Below, piece by piece: positions 27,713 to 39,900 of a stretch of DNA of 64,000 nucleotides. Every line of letters starts with the position of its first letter. Positions within the stretch are counted from its first letter, which is position 1. The notes under the pieces were generated by a model. It searched no databases. It was given only the letters and a program-made list of their open reading frames with translations, and was not told where the DNA came from. Origin of the DNA: Neogale vison (Eukaryota > Chordata > Mammalia > Carnivora > Mustelidae). The stretch is from positions 86,542,001 to 86,606,000 of the forward strand of contig NC_058095.1 in assembly GCF_020171115.1 (NCBI RefSeq). Reading direction: 5' to 3'. Both the position numbers and the translations under genes were made by a program.

Positions 27713-30700
27713 ATATACGCAAAATAACTGACTCCTGTCGACTGTGTTAGTGTTGGGGTTTGTATTAGAAATCACAGATCTCTACCATCCCAGTATACTA
27801 CTCAGACTACTAAACGATGTAGATCCTTGAGAATGTTGTCTTTGGAAGGGGGAAGAATGTCCAAAGGCAGATGAACTCAGGCTGCTTTTGGCTAACTAAA
27901 TTCACCCTACTTCTTTGACATCCTTTACAAAACTCCTCATGGGAGTGAGCACAGAATAAAGTCCTCCTCAAGTGTGGGAGTCACTGCTCTCTGCTGGCCA
28001 GGCCAGCCTGTCCACTGTACTGACTGCATGACCCTGGTCCCCACTGTGCATACATTCTTGGTGCTTCCCTATCTCCTCCTCCCCGACTGGAGAGCAGTGG
28101 TTATGAGCACGGAGTCTGGAGTTAAATGCCAGAGTTAAATGCCTCCTCCACGTAGGCACAATGGGACATTAGGCAAGCTGATTAGCCACCTAGCCCTCTG
28201 TTTCCTCCTCTGTAAAATTGGGATAATGATACTACCTCATGTACAGGCTGTCGTATTGAGTCAATACGTGAAAAGCACTTAGAACAACCTAGCACAAAGT
28301 GAACATTATTTGTGTTTGCTGTTGTAACTTCTCTCTCCCCATTAGTCAAAACCACCAGAGCCCTCCTTACCCCCCAGGGCCCAGTTCCAGCGCCACCTTC
28401 TCCATGCAGTCTTGCCAGAAGCACTGAGTCAGAATTTAATGTCACTCCTCAATGTTCATCCACTGAACTGGGCTTTAGTGAACAACGTCCCTTGAACCAA
28501 ATCCAGCCTCCCACCTGTTTATGTGGCCCACAAGCTAAGAATGGTTTGCATTTTTAAGTGGTCGCAAATAATATTTGGCACTACATGAAAATTATATAAA
28601 ATTCATTTTTTCGTTTTCATAGAGTTTCACTGGAACACAGCCCCACATACTACTTAAGTATCTGTGGCTACTTTACATAGCAGTTGTGACCAAGACCCTA
28701 TGTCAGCAAAGTTGAGATTACTTATGATCTGGCCCTTTACAGAAAAAGAATTGAGATTCTAGAGAGCAAGAGCAACCTTGCCCTTATTGTTGGATCGTCC
28801 TCAGAGCCTAGAAAAGGACTTGTCCTAGGTGAGCACCAAATGGTTATTCAGTCATCGATGGCTGGAATTAGAGCATGGTAAGATGAACACAACTTCTGAC
28901 CTCGTTCTCCTTTCTCTCCAGCCATTCCATCCTTCCCCGGACCACCAGGATGGCCTGGTTCTCCTAGGCGGAAGAGAAGAAAACAAACAAGAATTCAGGT
29001 TCTAATTCCACCTTTCCTAGACAGTGGTCTCCATCATGAGTATAGACTGGAGAATCCTGGGTGTGTGCCCAGCCCTAACACACACACTGCCCCTCTCAGA
29101 AGTGCAGATGGAGAGAGGCACACATGACTGAGCACCAGGGGTGCGGAGTTGTGTACAAAAAGTGAACTATGAAATGCGCTAGGTGGATCTCCCAAGGACC
29201 CAGCTCTGAGATGGCAGGACAGGAAGGGAGTATGTGCACAGAGGATCACAATTACGTCTTTCTCTTGTGAGGGGAACTCAGATAGTGACTGACCATTGAA
29301 GGCACCGGGTGGCCTTCTCACTTCTCTTTTTCTATCTCTCTTGCATAGAATGGAATGGAAGGTTCACTAGCCTCCTATGAAAACATGGATGACTACAGTT
29401 ACCTGGCACTATTTGGGATGAAACGGAGGATTCTGGAAGGATCTCTCCAGCACCTTAGAATGGTGGTAAACCTCACTGATCAAGGTGGCATGGCAGATGC
29501 TATTGGGAACCTCTGGTGAGTGAGGTTTTGCCTACTACACATGAGTTTTAAGCTCAGAGCAGGCTGAGGTCTGACTTCCCATGTTATAGGTCAACATCTC
29601 TAGAGTCAAAGGCAGTCCTTGCTGTAAGGAAGGAGACTGGAGGCAAAAGATGAAGGAGTCATGAAGTCAGAGTTGTATCCTGTGTCTGTACACACACATT
29701 ATACCCACACGTATGTACCCACATCACACGTGTGCACCCACATCACACACACATGCACACTATGGTCCCAGTGGGATGGTGAAAGAATGGATTTCATTGA
29801 CATTGAGATTTTGCCATTAACTTGGACTGGGCTTGTTACTACCCAGAAATGGGACTGAACTATTGCCACTCTAAAAAGTGGCATGGACTCACTGGACATA
29901 TTCCCCATTGGAGACCCCACAGAGCAGACTGAAAGGCAGTGGTTAGAGAGATGGTTGGTGATCACCTGCTTCATCTAGCCCCCCAACAAAGTCCTTGGAA
30001 CACCAGATGCCAAAAACTGGGAAACACTTAGAAACACCTAGTCTTTCATTCATCTATAGAGTGGACTTCCTGTAAGTAATTTGTTCTAAGACTCATTTCT
30101 CCAGATCTTAACAAAGACTTTTTAAAAATCCATATGCCAACAGTATTTTCTGGCAAAGCATTAATCTTAGTCCGTCCTGAACTTTCTTTCTGTGTATTAT
30201 TTCAACTACTGTTAATATAGTCAGAGGAATATCTAATCTTCTGATATGATTATGAAATATCAAAAAGGCTTCTAAATGTTCACCATCAAGTTTAGTGAAG
30301 TTTTCATACTATAACGTATTGCCAAGGAAAAATGACAGTGGTTTGTGGTCACATTCCACACAGAGTCCTGAAATGTCTAATTAATTGGGGGTGCTTCTAT
30401 TAATAACTGACATCTCATTTTAAAGTTTACAATGAGGATAAGGTTCATTTTAATGAATGTAAATATAAATTCATATGTCCAAAGTCCTAAAAATTTCTAG
30501 GTTTTCATCAGACTTCTTGTCAGATCTGATTAGTTCATCACTGTTTTCTCCTACTCACTTACAGTTGAAGAGTTCACACTAAGAAGACAGATGACAGCTC
30601 TTCTATTTTCGTGGGATTCTTTCATGTTTGCATTATCAAGTCAATCTCCAATTTTTTATTTTTCTGCAGAAGCATTTTAGGCACCCATCTGTTTATGATA

Positions 30701-32267
30701 GTTTGATAGGACAATTTGAAAATCCCTTGGGCTGGGTCGTAACCACAGTACACCACAGTACACTGTTGGATAATGAGCGTGTGAAGACTCCCCCTCCTCC
30801 TAGGGGGACACATTTCAGGCCTCAAATGGTAGAGGTCCATCTGCAAAGGGACCAACTGAAGCCACCCAAGTCAATTCACATCTTAAATTTTTTTTTGAAG
30901 ATTTTATTTATGTATTTATTTAACAGAGAAAGAACACCAGCAGGGGGAGTGGGAGAGGAAGAACAGGCTTCCCGCTGAGCAGGGAGCCTGATGCAGGCTC
31001 CACCTCAAGACCCTGGGATCATGACGTGATCCAAAGGCAGATGCTTAACAGCTGAGCCACCCAGGCACCCCAATATTTTTAAAGCTCTTTTTTTCTTCAT
31101 GTTAATTTATCTTTTAAAATGTCAATAGTAGGGGTACCAGGGTACCTCAATCAGTTAAGTGTCTGACTCTTGATTTTGGCTCAGGTCATGATCTCAGGGT
31201 CCTGGAATTGAACCCCATGTCAGCCTCCACATTCAGCGGGGAGTCTACTTGAGATTCTCTGTCCCTCTCCTCTAGTCCTCCTCCACCAACTCATGCTCTC
31301 TCTCTCTCTCAAATAAATAAATCTTTTTTAAAAAATGAAAAAGTGTCAATAGTTTTGATGTTTTCTCCCTGCACCCAGATAGATCAGTCTGCTTATGTCT
31401 CAGCTAGGTGACCCTATGGTCATGTCTCAGCTAGGTGACCCTATGGTCAGACCCAGGCTCAAGAACTCCATTCAAGAACCAAGCCTATTAGTTGGTGTTA
31501 TGGAAACCGCTCACATAGCCTGGCTTTTGCAGATCTCCTCCCTACAGGCTGGATCCTGTCGCCAAATCCCCAAACCCTGGGACGGGCTCCAACAGAGGAC
31601 ATACACAACTGAGTACCGCTGTGTGGTTTCAGTTACCATCTTTTTGTATTCTCTGTCACTCCACGTCACCTACCTCACTATGTGGCAAGGCAATAACTCT
31701 CCCCTGCCCTGCAGCCGGGCACTCTCTGCTAAACGTTTAGCAATCAGATTTCTCTATAGGCCCCGTGTGCCAAAGACCCACCATAACTGCAATCTGAGGC
31801 AGAAAGATCTACAACATCATATACTTCTGAGGATGGCCTGTAGTATCAGAGGTGATGGCTAACTGTTGTCCCCCCCAGACGAGAACATCCATGGAGGGGA
31901 AGCCCTGTTGGTCTGGTCCTGCACTGTTGCCCAGAATCTGACCTGGAGCAGGCTCCCAGCCCCTGCTTTCTGGGCAAGGGGTGCACGAATGAAGGAGGAG
32001 GGATCGGGCAGGTGATGGCTACGCTCGTGATGAATGAACAAAGATCTAAGAGAAACAGAAGGGTAAACGGAAGGGCAGCTGAAGTACCAGATGTTGAGTA
32101 CCTGCCTCGCCCTTGTCGCCCTTTGCTCCATCTCGTCCGTCTCTCCCAGGCAAACCATTGTGACCAGGATTCCCAGGGATGCCAGGGTGCCCTTGCCTGC
32201 ATGTGTCCTGCGAGTTCATGTTTCTTGTGCAGATTCCAGTGACAAGCAGGAGCCACCAGATCCTCAT
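26731..32267 (-). CDS. C1QTNF9: C1QTNF9 (CTRP9), complete coding sequence, 333 aa
   Basis: This is a secreted adipokine of the C1q/TNF family, known from human and mouse as a vascular and metabolic hormone. Coding exons 32102-32267, 28901-28963 and 26731-27503 (166, 63 and 773 nt) join in phase to 1,002 nt, that is 333 residues plus TGA, the same length as human CTRP9 as I remember it. Residues 1 to about 19 are a hydrophobic signal peptide (MRIWWLLLVTGICT). Cys23 lies in the short variable region. Gly-X-Y repeats run from about 27 to 193, and the C1q globular domain from about 197 to 333. It has conserved C1q elements such as SAFTVGL, YNEFSHYN, GVYYFTYHI and FTGFLLFG. SPATA13 lies upstream and MIPEP downstream on the same strand. 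The open frame is intact with no stops or frameshifts. Confidence 0.97.
27672..27708. repeat. (CA)n microsatellite
   Basis: About 18 uninterrupted CA units in the C1QTNF9 intron next to the last coding exon. Confidence 0.98.
28080..28330 (+). repeat. MIR
   Basis: Nearly full-length: AGTGGTTATGAGCACGGAGT, CTCTGTTTCCTCCTCTGTAA, ATTGGGATAATGATACTACC and AAGCACTTAGAACAACCTAG occur in MIR order. Confidence 0.88.
28490..28760 (+). mobile_element. Old DNA-transposon relic (hAT-like, family uncertain)
   Basis: AAATCCAGCCTCCCACCTG, GTTTCACTGGAACACAGCC, TCTGTGGCTACTTTACATAG and ATCTGGCCCTTTACAGAAAA correspond to a widespread mammalian interspersed repeat that I remember as hAT-type. Class is tentative. 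Confidence 0.55.
28901..28963 (-). CDS. C1QTNF9: C1QTNF9 small collagen exon
   Basis: Sixty-three nucleotides, phase 1 on both sides, encode EPGHPGGPGKDGMAGEKGER flanked by split Gly codons. The acceptor is CGCCTAG|GAG and the donor CGAG|GTCAG. A 63-nt length that is a multiple of 9 and keeps Gly-X-Y register is typical of collagen-like exons. It is too short to be seen as an ORF. Confidence 0.94.
30886..31071 (-). mobile_element. CAN-SINE in C1QTNF9 intron
   Basis: Reverse copy, so sense to the gene. Body GCAGGGGGAGTGGGAGAGG variant; ends GCCACCCAGGCACCCC. Confidence 0.92.
31131..31335 (+). mobile_element. CAN-SINE in C1QTNF9 intron
   Basis: Head GGGGTACCAGGGTACCTCAA is diverged. Flanked by related GTCAATAGT repeats (31121 and about 31346). 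Confidence 0.88.
31395..31448. repeat. Perfect 27-bp tandem duplication
   Basis: The unit starting ATGTCTCAGCTAGGTGACC is present twice, at 31395-31421 and 31422-31448, with no mismatch. Confidence 0.97.
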
Positions 32268-32288
32268 GGTTCAGATGCTGGAGCTGAA
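32102..32288 (-). CDS. C1QTNF9: C1QTNF9 exon with start codon
   Basis: The exon runs from an acceptor CTTTTGCAG at 32289 to the donor GCAG|GTACTC. The first 21 nt are 5' UTR; translation starts at 32267 (AACCATGA, A at -3). It encodes 55 residues plus one base: the signal peptide, the DTC cysteine and the first collagen triplets. Because an acceptor precedes the start, at least one non-coding exon must lie at higher coordinates; I could not place it. Confidence 0.93.
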
Positions 32289-32470
32289 CTGCAAAAGAGA
32301 AACACATACCAAAAGGAGAAGCCTTTGTTGCTGGGTACACAGACACAGCCCCTCTTCCTTGCCATGGGACCCGGACCCAGCCCTGGTCAACCTTGGACAG
32401 AATGGTCAGGGCAGATAAGGGCAGGAGCTGGTAGCAGACAAAGCTGCTTGCAATCAGAAGGCCACTGCTT

Positions 32471-32652
32471 GGGGCACCTGGGTAGCTGAGCCTGTTCAGC
32501 ATCTGCCTTTGGCTCAGGTCAGGGTCCCGGGTCCAGGGATCGAGCCTTGTGTCAGGCTCCCTGCTCACCAGGGAGTCTGCTTCTCCCTTTGCCTCTCCCC
32601 CACTGTTTGTACTCTCTAATAAATAAATAAAATCTTAAAAAAAAAAAAATGA
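32471..32652 (+). mobile_element. CAN-SINE upstream of the C1QTNF9 start exon
   Basis: Flanked by imperfect AGAAGGCCA-TG repeats. It lies about 180 bp 5' of the coding exon on the gene strand and so may neighbour the 5' UTR splice region. Confidence 0.9.
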
Positions 32653-32867
32653 AGAAGAAGGCCATTGTTCTTGGAAGGAACACATGTGACCTGGACCACT
32701 TTTAATGGTGATGATCAAGGAGAAAGCCAAGTTCCAGGTCAGATAGTTCCATGTATCACTCCACTTTGGGTAAACCATTTTTCAGAGCCAGAGAAGAGAT
32801 TAACACTTGTCTCACAAGGCTGCTATAAGATCAAATTTGATCCCAATGTGCATGAAAGGACATTTTC

Positions 32868-33049
32868 TTTTCTTAAAGATTTAATTTATTTGTTTGACAG
32901 AGAGAGACAATGAAAGAGGGAACACAAGCTGGGGGAGTGGGAGAGAGAGAGGCAGGCTTCCCGCTGTGCAGGGAGCCCGATGCAGGGCTCGATCCCAGGA
33001 CCCTGAACTGAAGGCACACACTTAACCAGCTGAGCCATCCAGGCACCCC
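32868..33049 (-). mobile_element. CAN-SINE
   Basis: Reverse copy with AGATTTAATTTATTTGTTTGACAG and a final GCCATCCAGGCACCCC. Confidence 0.92.
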
Positions 33050-33124
33050 AAAACACATTCTCAATAGGAAAGCAAACAATTAGCATTTGATCCCACTTCT
33101 AGGTAGATGTGCAAAATAATTGAA

Positions 33125-33608
33125 AGGAGAGACTCCAGCAGATACGTGTACACACGTGTTCATAGCCACCTTATTCACAATAGCCCGAAGGTGGAAACAC
33201 CCCCATGTCCACTGTCACATGACTGGTTGAACAAATGTGATGTACACAGATGGCGGAACATTACTCAGCCTTAAAAAGGAGGGAAATTCTGACACATCCT
33301 ACAACATGGATGAACCTTAAAGACTTTAGGCTAAGTGAAATCAGCCAGAACCAAAAGGCCCAGTGCTGTAAGATTCCACTCTATGAGGCCCCCAGAGCCG
33401 TCACATTCACGGAGACAGAACGTAGAATGCTGGTGGCCAGCAGCTGCGGGGGGAGGGGCAGGGAGTGGGAGCTAGTGTTCAGTTTGGGAAGATGGAAAAG
33501 TTCCAAAAGTGGAGGGTGGGGACAGCTGAACAATGCGAATTTCTGACACTTAAAAGTGGCTAAAGTAGTAAATTGTATGTCACGTCTATTTTACCACAAA
33601 AAAAAACC
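33125..33608 (+). mobile_element. L1 3' end (old)
   Basis: CCACCTTATTCACAATAGCC, ATTACTCAGCCTTAAAAAGG, ACATGGATGAACCTTAAAGA, AGTGAAATCAGCCAGAACC and a terminal ATTTTACCACAAAAAAAAAC follow the ORF2/3' UTR order of old mammalian L1. Confidence 0.88.
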
Positions 33609-33892
33609 CCATATAAAATGGAATGAAACATAGTAACGCGTTCCGAGCGGTCCTACTATGATCAGACGTATTCTTCGAGTTAAGGTTTTGCTTCTGCGGC
33701 AGTCCACTGAGAAGGGCCCACGCAGCACAGGACACCCCGCTCGTGAAGCACCCCCACGTCCTCCTGCGAGCTCTCGATTTGCTTTCCAGCCCTGTCAGGA
33801 GCAGAGGCAAAGCTGGTGGTGAGTTTGCAGTGAGACCTGAAGAAGCGGAGCAGCTCACCAGACCAAGTGTCCTAGGCAAAGGGAGCACGCAG

Positions 33893-34028
33893 CGAGGTCC
33901 CAGGCTAGTGTGCACAGGGACTCAGGGGCCCCTCTCGATAACATCAAATCTCCCCAGGAAGGGGCACCGAGGTCCCAGGCTAGTGTGCACAGGGACTCAG
34001 GGGACCCTTCCTCCCCAGGAAGGGGCAC
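33893..34028. repeat. Tandem duplication, 75-bp unit and 61-bp unit
   Basis: CGAGGTCCCAGGCTAGTGTG begins at 33893 and again at 33968. Both copies end CTCCCCAGGAAGGGGCAC. The second lacks about 14 bases in its middle. Confidence 0.93.
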
Positions 34029-34565
34029 CGCATCCCTTTCGTGGAACTGTTGTGGGGCTTACATCTCTGCTCATGGACTAAAAATCTGGCTCTCCATCTG
34101 CCTGTGCTTTCCTCCTTACTGTATTCCCAGTACTCGGTATTAAGCATAGGCCCATGTGTTGATAAATATGTATCGAATGAAATGAATGTGTGGTGGCAGG
34201 TATAAGTTAGAACGTAGAAAAACAATGACACGAGGCTAGGGCAGCAGGTCAGAACCTGGACTCTCATACAGTGCTGAAGGCAAAGGACCTCTGTCCAGTC
34301 CTTTGGAAAGCTAAAGAGAAAAGTCATCTTAAACACGGTGATCTCATCCCGAAAATTCTTAATAATCCAAAATTTATGTGCCGAAGATATTAAGCACAGC
34401 ATTATCTGTAATAGTGAAAAAACGTATACCACATAACGTGTGACCCTAAGTGGTTCATAGGTAGAATATTATGTAACCACTGTAATAAGTATGTAGTGCA
34501 CGTAGAAACAGGTAAAAAATCTACATTGTGCTAAATTTTCAAAAAGGAGACTAAAATGCCATGCA

Positions 34566-34755
34566 CGCGTGCCTGGGTGGCTCAGTTTTGGTTAAGTGTC
34601 TATCTTCGGCTCAGGTCATGATCCCAGGGTTCAGGGATCGAGTCCTGCCTCAGGCTACTTGCTTAGCGGGGAGCCCGCTTCTCCCTCTGCCTGCTGCTCC
34701 CCTGTTTGTGCGTGCACGCTCTCTGACATATAAATAAAATCTTAAAAAAAAAAAT
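34566..34755 (+). mobile_element. CAN-SINE
   Basis: Flanked by AAATGCC(A/G)TGCAC repeats, one mismatch apart, just before the head and after the A-tail. Confidence 0.92.
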
Positions 34756-35589
34756 GCCGTGCACATGATGAGTGTAATTATGTATGCATAGTGACAAAAA
34801 CTAGAAGCACGCATACCCAAGTAAACATGGTTGTTTTAGAATGGTGGGGTTATGAGAATTTTTCTTTTTAAAAAAAAATGCTTTTTTACCGTGTCTATTA
34901 CAATATTTCTAGATCTATATTTTTAAAACCAGCAAGACTTGTTATCTGAAGGATTATGTCGCCATCTTATGGAAGCACCAAAATATCACAGGGTCCATTT
35001 TGATGCAAATAAAGTACTTTTGGAAAAGGAAATACAGATGTTTCCCTTTGAAGTCACAAACTTACGCCATCTCAGGAAATTGAGTTGTTTTCTTAGAGCC
35101 AAATTCCATAAATAATCTCCACCATCCTCTTCTGTTTAACTCAGAAGTGACCGGTAGTAGTCAAATTGAAATGCCACAGACCAACCTCTGCCCAAGGGTC
35201 CAAATCTTTCCTTTTTAACTTTTAAAATAATGTGTACTACAATTATTCCAAAAATACAAAGATCACAAGATCATAAAGGTGTCAAATTAAGATAAAACTC
35301 CATTTTGTCCTCCAGCTGGAGAAGAACCAAGATAAAAACAAGCATTTATCCTTCTGCAATTTCTTTCTCTAGTTTTGTATATTTGCTTATACCGTGTGCC
35401 TGGCATTAAGGCAAACTTCAGTAAATGATTTTGAATAACTGAATATGCTTTGCTCCCAAATATGTAGTGAGATGAGTAATGGCACTGTCTCTAATAAGAA
35501 AACTGAGAAGAGGGACATGAGGGCTTGCACCAGGAAGGTGTATAGTAAACATTGTATTAATACGTTACCCATAAAAATAAAAAGGTACA

Positions 35590-35770
35590 GTGTGCCTGGG
35601 TGGCTCAGTGGGTTAAAGCCTCTGCCTTCAGCTCTGGTCATGATCCCAGGGTCCTGGGATCGAGTCCCACATCGGGCTCTTTGCTCAGCAGGGAGCCTGC
35701 TTCCCCACCCCCTCTCTGTCTGGCAAATAAATAAATAAAATCTTTAAAAATAAATAAATTAAATTAAATA
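35590..35770 (+). mobile_element. CAN-SINE
   Basis: Shortened CT tract and an expanded (TAAA/TTAAA) tail; AAAAAGGTACA repeats flank it on both sides. Confidence 0.92.
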
Positions 35771-36345
35771 AAAAGGTACATTTGTGGTCTCACAAAGCCA
35801 TGAATTGGATCCTCAGTTTCATTAGTTCAAGTACAGTTGATACACTCAGCCTTTAACTGCTAGGTCTGGTGTTGCCCCAGAATGCACTGGAGCTAGGAAG
35901 CCCCACCTTCCTTCTCTCCCTCCCCCTCCCTCTTCTCTTAGTTGGATCACCCCCATCTGTTCTCCACGCTACACTACACTGGGATCACTTATTTGGTGCC
36001 ATGCTATGTTATTAGCATTTTGAAGATAGCAACAGCATCTTTTCACTTGCTTATTTTCAGTACATCACAGGCAAATATTTGTGGAATGATTTAAAAAGAA
36101 AGAGAGAAAAAGAGCTTTTGAAAGAAATATCCTGGCTCCAGCTGGGTACAAAGCATCACTTGGGGATGTGACTGGGTGTTCATTCTAATCCGTGTCAGTG
36201 CCTTTGGTGGAGATTGCTAGTTTTTCCAACGCCTCTCCTCTCCTTGCTCCTGGTAATAGAAATTTCAGGTGGCATGTGGCTGCCCATAGTGGACACTTCC
36301 CAGCCTCCCTTGCGGCAGCCCAGGTAATACAGTGAAACTAGATGT

Positions 36346-36540
36346 GGGGCCCCTGGGTGGCTTAGTCGTTTAAGCGTCTGCCTTCGGCTTAGGTCATGAT
36401 CCCAGAGTCCTGGGATCGAGCCCCATATGGGGTTCCTTATTTGGCAGGAAGTCTGCTTCTCCTTCTACCTCTGCCGCTCCCCCTGCTTGTGCTCTCTCTC
36501 TCTCAAATAAATAAATGAAATCTTAAAAAAAAAATAAAAT
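36346..36540 (+). mobile_element. CAN-SINE
   Basis: Flanked by GAAACTAGAT(G/T)TGGGG repeats at 36334 and 36542. Confidence 0.93.
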
Positions 36541-36787
36541 AGAAACTAGATTTGGGGCAGTGGGAACTGAACAAGAGGCATCTGTGTAAGGACCACAGCC
36601 TTAAAGGGAAGGGCTGTCCCCTCCCTGGGTGCCTTTCCCCTTCCCATGGCTGGACTGGGCATAGCTGAGACATCTTGGACTCCTTGAAGGAGGCCAACGC
36701 TTTAGGGATAGAAAAGTTCTAGTGACTGATGATAGCACAGACCAGACCTCACCTACCAGCCCATCCCTGACATGAGAGAGAAGTCGA

Positions 36788-36984
36788 GGGGCACCTGGCT
36801 GGCTCATTCAGTTAAGTGTCTGCTTTTCTGCTTTGGCTCAGTCATGATCCTGGGGTCCTGGGATTGAGCCCGTGTCAGAGTTCCTGCTCAGCGGGGAGCC
36901 TGCTTCTCCCTCTACCTCCGCCGCTCTCCCTGCTTGTGCTCTTTTTTTCTAAATAAATAAAATCTTAAAAAAAAAAAAGAAAGA
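36788..36984 (+). mobile_element. CAN-SINE
   Basis: Carries a small insertion in the body (GTCTGCTTTTCTGCTTTGGC) and a GAAA-expanded tail. It is the last SINE before the 12.5-kb SINE-free stretch. Confidence 0.92.
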
Positions 36985-39900
36985 AAGAAAAGTAAGAAAG
37001 AGAAGTATAATACAAACTTGCTTGAGCCGTTGTGATTTGGAGTCTCTTTTCCCTGCTGCTAAGGCCACATCTTGACTAACACAAGGCTCCTGCTGTCAAA
37101 GGTTTGAGCGCTCATCCAAAGGGAGGGAGGTTTGTGGACTTGGGCAGTCAGCCCAGTCGTCAGACTAGCCAGCACTCCCTCCATATACAGCCCTTCAGGC
37201 AACAGATTAAAACGGAGAACAGTCCCTGCCTCAGACAGATCCATATAAGCCTGTGAATCATAGAGAACAGAGGCAATCCCTCTGCTGAACGTCAAGTTCA
37301 TGGGACAAAAGACCCTGGCCTTCTGCTGTGATCTCATAAACCTGACATGCCGACAGGGTTCGGGGCAGAGGCGCACAGACCGCAAGGGCTTTGGAGTTAG
37401 ACAACCTCCACCCCACCGTCCCCCGATAGGTCCTTATTTAGTTAACTTCTGATTTCTGGTTGTTTCTCCTATGCTTGACCTAGATGGCTCCCTCACTACT
37501 GAATTTCTTGATAAAAGGTTACTTCATTCACTAAAAAACCTGCCAGAGGCCAGCTGAGCTGTAGTGGGTCTCCCAGCCTCTGAGCCTCTGCCTCTGTGCC
37601 TCGAATTCAAGGGCTGGAATAAGCCCTAGCATCCCTCCCAGATTCGACAGTTTAAGGATCTAAACATCGCAAGTTGTTTCCCCATTGAGTACGTTTTCTT
37701 CCACACGCCCTACCCATCTTACCCATGTATTTCTTCTTCAACATTCGTGGAGGGGCTCGTTTTTAAGCTACGCCTTGTAAATTAGTATAGTCATAAATAT
37801 AAAAATGTACACACTGCCATTTGTGCCAAAGAATCTGCCAGCTTCTCTAGAAAGCTCCCTCGAAGTCTGCTACTCTTACCATTTCTTCGACAGCGTCAAG
37901 AAAGCTCCCAGCCAGTCTGCAGTGTTCCCGCAGAAGAACTTCAAAATCTGCTTTTATCTCCTGTCCACCCTCTTCCTCAAGAATGAATTTTGAGAACAGC
38001 TTGCTCCTTGCCTACCCATAGCTCTGTAGAATCTGCCTATTTTGCAAATAATTAAGCAGGATCATCACACACCAGAAATGTGAGAGCCGTTTTCGGACTC
38101 TGATGCCTGAAACTGAATTTAAAGAAGTTGTTTCCTTAGTGCACTTACCTGACCCCCGGGGCTGCAGGCTGCACCCAGGTGCGGCACAGACCAGAAATCA
38201 AGGGCTAACTAAATAGAACCACGTCTTCCTGCCACACAATTCCCTAGTGGGTCTATCTGCAAAACAGCAGGAAGGGGAGGGAACAGAGTAAGGCACAAGA
38301 GGTCTTGGAAGAACTTCAAAAATTGCAGCCACACTGGAATCTGGTAGCATCTTCTACCGTTACCAGTTCAGAAAACTTAGCTCCTTTCCCCTCCGTCTTT
38401 CTCCAAAAAGAGAGAAAGCAGGGTACACTTTCGAGTATTCTGGAAGAAGGAATCCACACAGCAGGTGTCTTCCCGGAAAATGATGTTTGTGCCTTTGCTT
38501 GAGCAGCTTTCCTGCTAACCTTGGGCGCATCATGGGCCAACAGGACAAAACTGAAGACAAACAGGTTATCTGAATTCTAGACCATTGGGACAGACATCAT
38601 TTAACTGTCTCTCACACACTTCTGTGGAGGTCCTTTGATTTTAGACACTTATGTAACAGAATTTCATGCTCATCTCTACACACGTACACACACACCATCT
38701 ACCACTGAGGGGAGTATGATGTGATTTTTTTTTTTATGCCTTGTAACAATTTTTAATTTTTCCCGATCAGAGTCTGTGAACATGGATCTTAAAAATAGCA
38801 TCAGGAGGACAAATGTACTCAACACTATATTGAGAACCAACTCAGAGAACCTAGTTGGGTTGCAGAGGCCACACAGAGAATGGGGTATGCGGGTGTAGGG
38901 CAAGTCCCACTGAACAGAGGAGACACCTCTCTACTTGCCATGCCTCCATGTCCTCATCTGGCCCGCAGGCGAAGCAGTCCCACGTCACAGGGAAGTGGCA
39001 GGATTTAATTCAGTGACCTTAGCAGAGCTGGTTTCTCTTCCACTAGACTCTTGATCCCTGAAGCACCCAGACACCCTCAGTCCTTCCTCAGCGGGAGGGA
39101 ACAGCAGCAGACAATTCTTCCTTTCTACTTTTGCTGTCCTCCCCTGCCCACGCCATCCTTATCTTCCTCCTTCTCCATCCCCAGCTTCTTCCCTGTTGCC
39201 TTCCTCTGCCTGGTCGCTCTCTGGGGTCGTTCCCAGGTGGATCCTCTCCTTTGCCCGTCTGCTCTCTGCTTCCTTTCCACCTGCCTCTCCCACTCCTACC
39301 TCTCCCTGGGGCTGCACATGGCATTGCACTCCGCACAGGTGGGACCAGACCGTCACACAGGGCCCGCCGTCCCTGCTATTCTTTTCTGGATCCGTGGATG
39401 GTGCCAGCAGCTGGCCATCAACCCCAGCATCATCCCCAGGGCAGAACTTGGGTACCACATCTCCTCCCAAAGGCTGTGGCCGTGGCTGAGCAGCCTTTGC
39501 ATCCAGCCTCCCCTCCCTTCCCACGGTCTCTTTGCTGGACACCATCTCCCCAGTTGTCTCCTGCCCTGGTTTTAAATCCACGCTTTCTTCTGCCACTGGC
39601 AGGAGCTCTGGGGCAAATTTGGCCACAACTTCCCTTGCCTTCAATTCTTTCCCTACACAATGAAACCCCAGCATCTCATCCTGGTTGGCAGAGTCTTCGG
39701 GATCCAACTTCCACCACGGAGGCTTCTCACACAACTGTAGCACGTGAATTCAAGCAACACACCCAGGGGCCCTGCCGTGCTGGGTTACTCCTCCGAGATG
39801 CTACTCGGGCCTCGCCTCCCGGGCCACCTGCCATCCCTGACACCAGATGAGAGGACTCGGCTCCCAGAAAGCTGAAGCCCATGTAACTTGCACACACCCC

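Noticed and set aside
39051..39850. Long overlapping open frames, including 239 aa on plus and 194 aa on minus
   Set aside because: The block is strongly CT-rich on plus, so stop codons are rare and four frames are open together. No domain, splice signal or conserved motif was recognised.
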